From the NCBI GenBank assembly GCA_032718475.1, contig JAUCBJ010003492.1:1-31415 (forward strand): a stretch of 31,415 nt of DNA, written 5' to 3'. Position 1 is the stretch's first letter, and the number at the start of each line of letters is the position of its first letter. The position numbers were made by a program, and so were the translations under genes. The notes beneath the pieces were generated by a model. The model was given only the letters and a program-made list of their open reading frames with translations. It was not told the DNA's origin and made no database searches. Below, in pieces: positions 19,838-31,415 of the stretch. This stretch comes from Nemertoderma westbladi (Eukaryota > Xenacoelomorpha > Nemertodermatida > Nemertodermatidae).

Positions 19838-22800
19838 CATCCGGTACGGTAGTTAACAAACTCCCCCGAACCATACACTCTCTCTGTCTCTTCCAACACA
19901 TCCGGTACGGTAGTTAACAAACTCACCCGAACCATTCACTCTCTCTGTCTCTTCCAACACATTCGGTACGGTAGTTAACAAACTCACCCGAACCATTCAC
20001 TCTCTCTGTCTCTTCCAACACATCCGGTACGGTAGTTAACAAACTCACTCGAACCATTCACTCTCTCTGTATCTTCCAACACATCCGGCACGGTAGCTAA
20101 CGAACTCACCCGAACCATTCACTCTCTCTGTCTCTTCCAACACATCCGGTACGGTAGCTAACAGACTCACTTGAACTATTCACTCTCTCTGACACTTCCA
20201 ACACATCCGGTACGGTAGTTAACAAACTCACCCGAACCATTCACTCTCTCTGTCTCTTCCAACACATCCGGTACGGTAATTAACAAACTCACTCGAACCA
20301 TTCACTCTCTCTGTCTCTTCCAACACATCCGGTACGGTAGTAAACAGACTCAACCAAACCATTCACTCTCTCTGTCTCTTCCAACACATACGGTACGGTA
20401 GCTAACAAACTCACCCGAACCATTCACTCTCTCTGTCTCTTCAAACACATCCGGTACGGTAGTTAACAAACTCACCCGAACCATTCACTCTCTCTGTCTC
20501 TTCCAACACATCCGGTACGGTAGCTAACAAATTCATCCGAACCATTCACTCGCTCTGTCTCTTCCAACACATCCGGTAGGGTGGTTAACAAACTCACCCG
20601 AACCATTCACTCTCTCTGTCTCTTCCAACACATCCGGTAGGGTGGTTAACAAACTCACCCGAACCATTCACTCTCTCTGTCTCTTCCAACACATCCAGTA
20701 CCGGTAGCTAACAGACTCAACCAAACCATTCACTCTCTCTGTCTCTTCCAACACATCCGGTACGGTAGCTAACAAACTCACCCGAACCATTCATTCTCTC
20801 TGTCTCTTCCAACACATCCGGTACGGTAGTAAACAGATTCACCCAAACCATTCACTCTCTCTGTCTCTTCCAACACATCAGGGTAGGGTAGTTAACAAAC
20901 TCACCCGAACCCTTCATCTCTCTGTCTCTTCCAACACATCCAGTACCGGTAGCTAACAGACTCACCCGAACTATTCACTCTCTCTGTCTCTTCCAACACA
21001 TCCGGTACGGTAGTTAACAGACTCACCCGAACCATACAATCTCTCTGTTTCTTCCAACACATCCGGTACGGTAGTAAACAGATTCACCCAAACCATTCAC
21101 TCTCTCTGTCTCTTCCAATACATCCGGTACGGTAGCTAACAAACTCACCCGAACCATACACTCTCTCTGTCTCTTCCAACACATCCGGTACGGTAGTTAA
21201 CAAACGCACCCGAACCATACACTCTCTCTGTCTCTTCCAACACATCCGGTACGGTAGTTAACAAACTCACCCGAACCATTCACTCTCTCTGTCTCTTCCA
21301 ACACATTCGGTACGGTAGTTAACAATCTCACCTGAACCATTCACTCTCTCTGTCTCTTCCAACACATTCGGTACGGTAGTTAACAAACTCACCCGAACCA
21401 TTCACTCTCTCGGTCTCTTCCAACACATCCGGTACGGTAGTTAACAAACTCACTCGAACCATTCACTCTCTCTCTGTCTCTTCCAACACATTCGGCACGG
21501 TAGTTAACAAACTCACCCGAACCATTCACTCTCTCTGTCTCTTCCAACACATTCGGTACGGTAGTTAACAAACTCACCCGAACCATTCACTCTCTCTGTC
21601 TCTTCCAACACATCCGGTACGGTAGTTGACAAACTCACCCGAACCATACACTCTATCTGTCTCTTCCAACACATCCGGTACGGTAGTTAACAAACTCCCC
21701 CGAACCATACACTCTCTCTGTCTCTTCCAACACATCCGGTACGGTAGTTAACAAACTCACCCGAACCATTCACTCTCTCTGTCTCTTCCAACACATTCGG
21801 TACGGTAGTTAACAAACTCACCCGAACCATTCACTCTCTCTGTCTCTTCCAACACATCCGGTACGGTAGTTAACAAACTCACTCGAACCATTCACTCTCT
21901 CTGTATCTTCCAACACATCCGGCACGGTAGCTAACGAACTCACCCGAACCATTCACTCTCTCTGTCTCTTCCAACACATCCGGTACGGTAGCTAACAGAC
22001 TCACTTGAACTATTCACTCTCTCTGACACTTCCAACACATCCGGTACGGTAGTTAACAAACTCACCCGAACCATTCACTCTCTCTGTCTCTTCCAACACA
22101 TCCGGTACGGTAATTAACAAACTCACTCGAACCATTCACTCTCTCTGTCTCTTCCAACACATCCGGTACGGTAGTAAACAGACTCAACCAAACCATTCAC
22201 TCTCTCTGTCTCTTCCAACACATCAGGGTAGGGTAGTTAACAAACTCACCCGAACCCTTCATCTCTCTGTCTCTTCCAACACATCCAGTACCGGTAGCTA
22301 ACAGACTCACCCGAACTATTCACTCTCTCTGTCTCTTCCAACACATCCGGTACGGTAGTTAACAGACTCACCCGAACCATACAATCTCTCTGTTTCTTCC
22401 AACACATCCGGTACGGTAGTAAACAGATTCACCCAAACCATTCACTCTCTCTGTCTCTTCCAACACATCAGGGTAGGGTAGTTAACAAACTCACCCGAAC
22501 CATTCATCTCTCTGTCTCTTCCAACACATCCAGTACGGTAGTTAACAAACTCACCCGAACCCTTCATCTCTCTGTCTCTTCCAACACATCCAGTACCGGT
22601 AGCTAACAGACTCACCCGAACTATTCACTCTCTCTGTCTCTTCCAACACATCCGGTACGGTAGTTAACAGACTCACCCGAACCATACAATCTCTCTGTTT
22701 CTTCCAACACATCCGGTACGGTAGTAAACAGATTCACCCAAACCATTCACTCTCTCTGTCTCTTCCAACACATCAGGGTAGGGTAGTTAACAAACTCACC

Positions 22801-25800
22801 CGAACCATTCATCTCTCTGTCTCTTCCAACACATCCAGTACCGGTAGCTAACAGACTCACCCGAACTATTCACTCTCTCTGTCTCTTCCAACACATCCGG
22901 TACGGTAGTTAACAGACTCACCCGAACCATACAATCTCTCTGTCTCTTCCAACACATCCAGTACCGGTAGTTAACAAACTCACTCGAATCATTCACTCTC
23001 TCTGTCTCTTCCAACACATCCAATACCGGTACCTAACAAACTCACCCAAACCATTCAATCTCTCTGTCTCTTCCAACACATCCGGTAAGGTAGTTAACAA
23101 ACTCACCCGAACCATTCACTCTCTCTGTCTCTTCCAACACATTCGGTACGGTAGTTAACAATCTCACCTGAACCATTCACTCTCTCTGTCTCTTCCAACA
23201 CATTCGGTACGGTAGTTAACAAACTCACCCGAACCATTCACTCTCTCGGTCTCTTCCAACACATCCGGTACGGTAGTTAACAAACTCACTCGAACCATTC
23301 ACTCTCTCTCTGTCTCTTCCAACACATTCGGCACGGTAGTTAACAAACTCACCCGAACCATTCACTCTCTCTGTCTCTTCCAACACATTCGGTACGGTAG
23401 TTAACAAACTCACCCGAACCATTCACTCTCTCTGTCTCTTCCAACACATCCGGTACGGTAGTTGACAAACTCACCCGAACCATACACTCTATCTGTCTCT
23501 TCCAACACATCCGGTACGGTAGTTAACAAACTCCCCCGAACCATACACTCTCTCTGTCTCTTCCAACACATCCGGTACGGTAGTTAACAAACTCACCCGA
23601 ACCATTCACTCTCTCTGTCTCTTCCAACACATTCGGTACGGTAGTTAACAAACTCACCCGAACCATTCACTCTCTCTGTCTCTTCCAACACATCCGGTAC
23701 GGTAGTTAACAAACTCACTCGAACCATTCACTCTCTCTGTATCTTCCAACACATCCGGCACGGTAGCTAACGAACTCACCCGAACCATTCACTCTCTCTG
23801 TCTCTTCCAACACATCCGGTACGGTAGCTAACAGACTCACTTGAACTATTCACTCTCTCTGACACTTCCAACACATCCGGTACGGTAGTTAACAAACTCA
23901 CCCGAACCATTCACTCTCTCTGTCTCTTCCAACACATCCGGTACGGTAATTAACAAACTCACTCGAACCATTCACTCTCTCTGTCTCTTCCAACACATCC
24001 GGTACGGTAGTAAACAGACTCAACCAAACCATTCACTCTCTCTGTCTCTTCCAACACATACGGTACGGTAGCTAACAAACTCACCCGAACCATTCACTCT
24101 CTCTGTCTCTTCAAACACATCCGGTACGGTAGTTAACAAACTCACCCGAACCATTCACTCTCTCTGTCTCTTCCAACACATCCGGTACGGTAGCTAACAA
24201 ATTCACCCGAACCATTCACTCGCTCTGTCTCTTCCAACACATCCGGTAGGGTGGTTAACAAACTCACCCGAACCATTCACTCTCTCTGTCTCTTCCAACA
24301 CATCCGGTAGGGTGGTTAACAAACTCACCCGAACCATTCACTCTCTCTGTCTCTTCCAACACATCCAGTACCGGTAGCTAACAGACTCAACCAAACCATT
24401 CACTCTCTCTGTCTCTTCCAACACATCCGGTACGGTAGCTAACAAACTCACCCGAACCATTCATTCTCTCTGTCTCTTCCAACACATCCGGTACGGTAGT
24501 AAACAGATTCACCCAAACCATTCACTCTCTCTGTCTCTTCCAACACATCAGGGTAGGGTAGTTAACAAACTCACCCGAACCCTTCATCTCTCTGTCTCTT
24601 CCAACACATCCAGTACCGGTAGCTAACAGACTCACCCGAACTATTCACTCTCTCTGTCTCTTCCAACACATCCGGTACGGTAGTTAACAGACTCACCCGA
24701 ACCATACAATCTCTCTGTTTCTTCCAACACATCCGGTACGGTAGTAAACAGATTCACCCAAACCATTCACTCTCTCTGTCTCTTCCAATACATCCGGTAC
24801 GGTAGCTAACAAACTCACCCGAACCATACACTCTCTCTGTCTCTTCCAACACATCCGGTACGGTAGTTAACAAACGCACCCGAACCATACACTCTCTCTG
24901 TCTCTTCCAACACATCCGGTACGGTAGTTAACAAACTCACCCGAACCATTCACTCTCTCTGTCTCTTCCAACACATTCGGTACGGTAGTTAACAATCTCA
25001 CCTGAACCATTCACTCTCTCTGTCTCTTCCAACACATTCGGTACGGTAGTTAACAAACTCACCCGAACCATTCACTCTCTCGGTCTCTTCCAACACATCC
25101 GGTACGGTAGTTAACAAACTCACTCGAACCATTCACTCTCTCTCTGTCTCTTCCAACACATTCGGCACGGTAGTTAACAAACTCACCCGAACCATTCACT
25201 CTCTCTGTCTCTTCCAACACATTCGGTACGGTAGTTAACAAACTCACCCGAACCATTCACTCTCTCTGTCTCTTCCAACACATCCGGTACGGTAGTTGAC
25301 AAACTCACCCGAACCATACACTCTATCTGTCTCTTCCAACACATCCGGTACGGTAGTTAACAAACTCCCCCGAACCATACACTCTCTCTGTCTCTTCCAA
25401 CACATCCGGTACGGTAGTTAACAAACTCACCCGAACCATTCACTCTCTCTGTCTCTTCCAACACATTCGGTACGGTAGTTAACAAACTCACCCGAACCAT
25501 TCACTCTCTCTGTCTCTTCCAACACATCCGGTACGGTAGTTAACAAACTCACTCGAACCATTCACTCTCTCTGTATCTTCCAACACATCCGGCACGGTAG
25601 CTAACGAACTCACCCGAACCATTCACTCTCTCTGTCTCTTCCAACACATCCGGTACGGTAGCTAACAGACTCACTTGAACTATTCACTCTCTCTGACACT
25701 TCCAACACATCCGGTACGGTAGTTAACAAACTCACCCGAACCATTCACTCTCTCTGTCTCTTCCAACACATCCGGTACGGTAATTAACAAACTCACTCGA

Positions 25801-28800
25801 ACCATTCACTCTCTCTGTCTCTTCCAACACATCCGGTACGGTAGTAAACAGACTCAACCAAACCATTCACTCTCTCTGTCTCTTCCAACACATCAGGGTA
25901 GGGTAGTTAACAAACTCACCCGAACCCTTCATCTCTCTGTCTCTTCCAACACATCCAGTACCGGTAGCTAACAGACTCACCCGAACTATTCACTCTCTCT
26001 GTCTCTTCCAACACATCCGGTACGGTAGTTAACAGACTCACCCGAACCATACAATCTCTCTGTTTCTTCCAACACATCCGGTACGGTAGTAAACAGATTC
26101 ACCCAAACCATTCACTCTCTCTGTCTCTTCCAACACATCAGGGTAGGGTAGTTAACAAACTCACCCGAACCATTCATCTCTCTGTCTCTTCCAACACATC
26201 CAGTACGGTAGTTAACAAACTCACCCGAACCCTTCATCTCTCTGTCTCTTCCAACACATCCAGTACCGGTAGCTAACAGACTCACCCGAACTATTCACTC
26301 TCTCTGTCTCTTCCAACACATCCGGTACGGTAGTTAACAGACTCACCCGAACCATACAATCTCTCTGTTTCTTCCAACACATCCGGTACGGTAGTAAACA
26401 GATTCACCCAAACCATTCACTCTCTCTGTCTCTTCCAACACATCAGGGTAGGGTAGTTAACAAACTCACCCGAACCATTCATCTCTCTGTCTCTTCCAAC
26501 ACATCCAGTACCGGTAGCTAACAGACTCACCCGAACTATTCACTCTCTCTGTCTCTTCCAACACATCCGGTACGGTAGTTAACAGACTCACCCGAACCAT
26601 ACAATCTCTCTGTCTCTTCCAACACATCCAGTACCGGTAGTTAACAAACTCACTCGAATCATTCACTCTCTCTGTCTCTTCCAACACATCCAATACCGGT
26701 ACCTAACAAACTCACCCAAACCATTCAATCTCTCTGTCTCTTCCAACACATCCGGTAAGGTAGTTAACAGACTCACCCGAACCATTCACTCTCTCTGTCT
26801 CTTCCAACACATCCGGTACGGTAGCTAACAAACTCACCCGAACCATTCACTCCCTCTGTCTCTTCCAACACATCCGGTAGGGTGGTTAACAAACTCACCC
26901 GAACCATTCAATCTCTCTGTCTCTTCCAACACATCCGGTACGGTGGTAGTTAACAGACTCACCCGAACCATTTCTCTCTCTGTCTCTTCCAACACATCCG
27001 GTACGGTGGTAGTTAACAGACTCACCCGAACCATTCACTCTCTCTGTCTCTTCCAACACATCCGGTACGGTAGTTAACAGACTCACCCAAACCATTCACT
27101 CTCTCTGTCTCTGCCAACACATCCGGTACGGTAGCTAACAAACTCACCCGAACCATTCACTCTCTCTGTCTCTTCCAACACATCCGGTACGGTAGTTAAC
27201 AAACTCGCCCGAACCATTCACTCTCTCTGTCTCTTCCAACACATTCGGTACGGTAGTTAACAAACTAACTCGAACCATACACTCTCTCTGTCTCTTCCAA
27301 CACATCCGGTACGGTAGTTAACAAACTCACCCGAACCATACACTCTCTCTGTCTCTTCCAACACATCCGGTACGGTAGTTAACAAACGCACCCGAACCAT
27401 ACACTCTCTCTGTCTCTTCCAACACATCCGGTACGGTAGTTAACAAACTCACCCGAACCATTCACTCTCTCTGTCTCTTCCAACACATTCGGTACGGTAG
27501 TTAACAATCTCACCTGAACCATTCACTCTCTCTGTCTCTTCCAACACATTCGGTACGGTAGTTAACAAACTCACCCGAACCATTCACTCTCTCGGTCTCT
27601 TCCAACACATCCGGTACGGTAGTTAACAAACTCACTCGAACCATTCACTCTCTCTCTGTCTCTTCCAACACATTCGGCACGGTAGTTAACAAACTCACCC
27701 GAACCATTCACTCTCTCTGTCTCTTCCAACACATTCGGTACGGTAGTTAACAAACTCACCCGAACCATTCACTCTCTCTGTCTCTTCCAACACATCCGGT
27801 ACGGTAGTTGACAAACTCACCCGAACCATACACTCTATCTGTCTCTTCCAACACATCCGGTACGGTAGTTAACAAACTCCCCCGAACCATACACTCTCTC
27901 TGTCTCTTCCAACACATCCGGTACGGTAGTTAACAAACTCACCCGAACCATTCACTCTCTCTGTCTCTTCCAACACATTCGGTACGGTAGTTAACAAACT
28001 CACCCGAACCATTCACTCTCTCTGTCTCTTCCAACACATCCGGTACGGTAGTTAACAAACTCACTCGAACCATTCACTCTCTCTGTATCTTCCAACACAT
28101 CCGGCACGGTAGCTAACGAACTCACCCGAACCATTCACTCTCTCTGTCTCTTCCAACACATCCGGTACGGTAGCTAACAGACTCACTTGAACTATTCACT
28201 CTCTCTGACACTTCCAACACATCCGGTACGGTAGTTAACAAACTCACCCGAACCATTCACTCTCTCTGTCTCTTCCAACACATCCGGTACGGTAATTAAC
28301 AAACTCACTCGAACCATTCACTCTCTCTGTCTCTTCCAACACATCCGGTACGGTAGTAAACAGACTCAACCAAACCATTCACTCTCTCTGTCTCTTCCAA
28401 CACATACGGTACGGTAGCTAACAAACTCACCCGAACCATTCACTCTCTCTGTCTCTTCAAACACATCCGGTACGGTAGTTAACAAACTCACCCGAACCAT
28501 TCACTCTCTCTGTCTCTTCCAACACATCCGGTACGGTAGCTAACAAATTCACCCGAACCATTCACTCGCTCTGTCTCTTCCAACACATCCGGTAGGGTGG
28601 TTAACAAACTCACCCGAACCATTCACTCTCTCTGTCTCTTCCAACACATCCGGTAGGGTGGTTAACAAACTCACCCGAACCATTCACTCTCTCTGTCTCT
28701 TCCAACACATCCAGTACCGGTAGCTAACAGACTCAACCAAACCATTCACTCTCTCTGTCTCTTCCAACACATCCGGTACGGTAGCTAACAAACTCACCCG

Positions 28801-31100
28801 AACCATTCATTCTCTCTGTCTCTTCCAACACATCCGGTACGGTAGTAAACAGATTCACCCAAACCATTCACTCTCTCTGTCTCTTCCAACACATCAGGGT
28901 AGGGTAGTTAACAAACTCACCCGAACCCTTCATCTCTCTGTCTCTTCCAACACATCCAGTACCGGTAGCTAACAGACTCACCCGAACTATTCACTCTCTC
29001 TGTCTCTTCCAACACATCCGGTACGGTAGTTAACAGACTCACCCGAACCATACAATCTCTCTGTTTCTTCCAACACATCCGGTACGGTAGTAAACAGATT
29101 CACCCAAACCATTCACTCTCTCTGTCTCTTCCAATACATCCGGTACGGTAGCTAACAAACTCACCCGAACCATACACTCTCTCTGTCTCTTCCAACACAT
29201 CCGGTACGGTAGTTAACAAACGCACCCGAACCATACACTCTCTCTGTCTCTTCCAACACATCCGGTACGGTAGTTAACAAACTCACCCGAACCATTCACT
29301 CTCTCTGTCTCTTCCAACACATTCGGTACGGTAGTTAACAATCTCACCTGAACCATTCACTCTCTCTGTCTCTTCCAACACATTCGGTACGGTAGTTAAC
29401 AAACTCACCCGAACCATTCACTCTCTCGGTCTCTTCCAACACATCCGGTACGGTAGTTAACAAACTCACTCGAACCATTCACTCTCTCTCTGTCTCTTCC
29501 AACACATTCGGCACGGTAGTTAACAAACTCACCCGAACCATTCACTCTCTCTGTCTCTTCCAACACATTCGGTACGGTAGTTAACAAACTCACCCGAACC
29601 ATTCACTCTCTCTGTCTCTTCCAACACATCCGGTACGGTAGTTGACAAACTCACCCGAACCATACACTCTATCTGTCTCTTCCAACACATCCGGTACGGT
29701 AGTTAACAAACTCCCCCGAACCATACACTCTCTCTGTCTCTTCCAACACATCCGGTACGGTAGTTAACAAACTCACCCGAACCATTCACTCTCTCTGTCT
29801 CTTCCAACACATTCGGTACGGTAGTTAACAAACTCACCCGAACCATTCACTCTCTCTGTCTCTTCCAACACATCCGGTACGGTAGTTAACAAACTCACTC
29901 GAACCATTCACTCTCTCTGTATCTTCCAACACATCCGGCACGGTAGCTAACGAACTCACCCGAACCATTCACTCTCTCTGTCTCTTCCAACACATCCGGT
30001 ACGGTAGCTAACAGACTCACTTGAACTATTCACTCTCTCTGACACTTCCAACACATCCGGTACGGTAGTTAACAAACTCACCCGAACCATTCACTCTCTC
30101 TGTCTCTTCCAACACATCCGGTACGGTAATTAACAAACTCACTCGAACCATTCACTCTCTCTGTCTCTTCCAACACATCCGGTACGGTAGTAAACAGACT
30201 CAACCAAACCATTCACTCTCTCTGTCTCTTCCAACACATCAGGGTAGGGTAGTTAACAAACTCACCCGAACCCTTCATCTCTCTGTCTCTTCCAACACAT
30301 CCAGTACCGGTAGCTAACAGACTCACCCGAACTATTCACTCTCTCTGTCTCTTCCAACACATCCGGTACGGTAGTTAACAGACTCACCCGAACCATACAA
30401 TCTCTCTGTTTCTTCCAACACATCCGGTACGGTAGTAAACAGATTCACCCAAACCATTCACTCTCTCTGTCTCTTCCAACACATCAGGGTAGGGTAGTTA
30501 ACAAACTCACCCGAACCATTCATCTCTCTGTCTCTTCCAACACATCCAGTACGGTAGTTAACAAACTCACCCGAACCCTTCATCTCTCTGTCTCTTCCAA
30601 CACATCCAGTACCGGTAGCTAACAGACTCACCCGAACTATTCACTCTCTCTGTCTCTTCCAACACATCCGGTACGGTAGTTAACAGACTCACCCGAACCA
30701 TACAATCTCTCTGTTTCTTCCAACACATCCGGTACGGTAGTAAACAGATTCACCCAAACCATTCACTCTCTCTGTCTCTTCCAACACATCAGGGTAGGGT
30801 AGTTAACAAACTCACCCGAACCATTCATCTCTCTGTCTCTTCCAACACATCCAGTACCGGTAGCTAACAGACTCACCCGAACTATTCACTCTCTCTGTCT
30901 CTTCCAACACATCCGGTACGGTAGTTAACAGACTCACCCGAACCATACAATCTCTCTGTCTCTTCCAACACATCCAGTACCGGTAGTTAACAAACTCACT
31001 CGAATCATTCACTCTCTCTGTCTCTTCCAACACATCCAATACCGGTACCTAACAAACTCACCCAAACCATTCAATCTCTCTGTCTCTTCCAACACATCCG
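19555..31100. repeat. 1,834-bp higher-order repeats in an A-B-A-B'-A-B series
   Basis: The rare variant CTCTCGGTCTC marks positions near 19577, 21411, 23247, 25081, 27593 and 29427, giving spacings of 1834, 1836, 1834, 2512 and 1834 bp. A-type blocks alone carry CATACGGTACGG (near 20390, 24060, 28405), so the larger repeat is about 3,670 bp, or 4,346 bp where B' holds about 11 extra units. Copies are almost identical. One visible difference is ATTCATCC against ATTCACCC near 20531 and 24191. Confidence 0.85.
26687..31100. repeat. Second copy of a 4.4-kb block first seen at 18671-23084 (offset 8,016 bp)
   Basis: Diagnostic variants at 18671, 18818, 18879, 19555 and 21389 recur at 26687, 26834, 26895, 27571 and 29405, all at an offset of 8,016 bp. 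The match stops where the first copy has GGTAAGG (23085) and the second has GGTGTGG (31101). This is the largest repeated segment in the window. Confidence 0.85.
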
Positions 31101-31415
31101 GTGTGGTAGTTAACAAACTCACCCGAACCATTCACTCTCTCTGTCTCTTCCAGCATATCCGGTACGGTAGTTAACAAACTCACCCGAACCATTCACTCTC
31201 TCTGTCTCTTCCAACACATCCGGTACGGTAGTTAACAAACTCACCCGAACCATTCACTCTCTCTGTCTCTTCCAGCATATCCGGTACGGTAGTTAACAAA
31301 CTCACCCGAACCATTCACTCTCTCTGTCTCTTCCAACACATCCGGTGTGGTAGTTAACAAACTCACCCGAACCATTCACTCTCTCTGTCTCTTCCAGCAT
31401 ATCCGGTACGGTAGT
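31101..31415. repeat. Start of a 244-bp four-unit higher-order repeat at the window edge
   Basis: From about 31101 the units follow a new pattern, with CGGTGTGG, AGCATATCC, ACACATCC and AGCATATCC types in turn. GGTGTGG recurs at 31101 and 31345, 244 bp (four units) apart. The sub-array is cut by the window end. Confidence 0.75.

Larger units (their letters stand above)
11841..31415. repeat. Giant ~61-bp satellite array, about 320 units, continuing past the window
   Basis: The basic unit is 61 bp. On the plus strand it has a pyrimidine tract CTCTCTCTGTCTCTTCC, then AACACATCCGGTACGGTAG, then TTAACAAACTCACCC, then GAACCATTCA. At 61 bp the estimate over 19,575 bp is about 320 units. Length variants include units with an extra GGT (GGTGGTAG, 64 bp), units with TTCTACACAT in place of TTCCAACACAT, and units lacking part of the tract. 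The left edge (11841-11930) is degenerate. Higher-order repeats lie within it (listed separately). Since BPTF must continue upstream, the array is probably intronic. It could also be a centromeric, heterochromatic or other tandem block next to an assembly join. Confidence 0.97.

Noticed and set aside
20870-20895. Telomere-like GGGTAGGGTAG in some array units
   Set aside because: It is a two-copy local variant of the CCGGTACGGTAG part of the unit and never extends into a telomeric run.
12053-31039. Many open frames of 60-170 codons on both strands of the 61-bp array (peptides like VPDVLEETERVNGSGE)
   Set aside because: The period 61 is one more than a multiple of three, so each frame simply cycles through the three frames of the same unit. 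The frames stop and start at unit variants, occur on both strands, and show no protein domain.
11841-31415. CRISPR-like array
   Set aside because: The whole 61-bp unit is repeated with no unique spacers, there are no cas genes, and the context is a spliced animal gene.

Overview
This is a metazoan nuclear window. It holds spliced, intron-containing coding sequence in AT-rich introns and long satellite arrays, with no prokaryotic gene organisation. The only protein-coding gene I can support is on the minus strand. It is the 3' two-thirds or so of an orthologue of the chromatin remodeller subunit BPTF / NURF301. Four exons (10530-9722, 9213-8171, 4074-3486, 3052-812) join with GT-AG boundaries and matching phases into one reading frame of about 1,560 codons. 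That frame ends in tandem PHD fingers plus a bromodomain. The tandem C-terminal PHD pair is the arrangement of Drosophila NURF301, so an invertebrate is likely, but the window does not fix the phylum. The N-terminal part (DDT domain, first PHD finger) must lie beyond position 31415 or be absent from this assembly piece.

Layout from left to right: 1-811 is AT-rich sequence downstream of the stop codon (3' UTR or intergenic). 812-3052 is the terminal exon, with coiled coil, two PHD fingers and bromodomain. 3053-3485 is a short intron. 3486-4074 is the penultimate exon. 4075-8170 is a 4.1-kb intron holding two head-to-head (foldback-like) arrays of a ~170-bp monomer, a possible retroelement tail, an AT microsatellite, and an 11-copy 26-bp repeat right next to the upstream exon. 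8171-9213 is an exon with an in-frame 42-bp minisatellite. 9214-9721 is a short intron with two mutually exclusive hairpins. 9722-10530 is an exon with an in-frame 21-bp minisatellite. 10531-11506 is AT-rich sequence of the next intron. 11507-11840 is a 14-bp minisatellite. From 11841 to the end of the window runs a ~61-bp satellite of about 320 units, which continues past the window edge.

The 61-bp array is the dominant feature. The exon at 10530 begins with a splice acceptor and must have an upstream partner, so the 19.6-kb array most likely sits inside a BPTF intron. It has nested higher-order repeats (periods near 1760, 962, 1167, 1834, 3670 and 8016 bp). On the transcribed strand nearly every unit carries a near-consensus 5' splice site (CGG|GTGAGT). 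The 26-bp array in the next large intron carries eleven perfect TACTAAC branch-point heptamers with no AG among them. These two splice-signal arrays, in introns of a gene whose product remodels chromatin, are the most unusual things here. Any regulatory role is inference.
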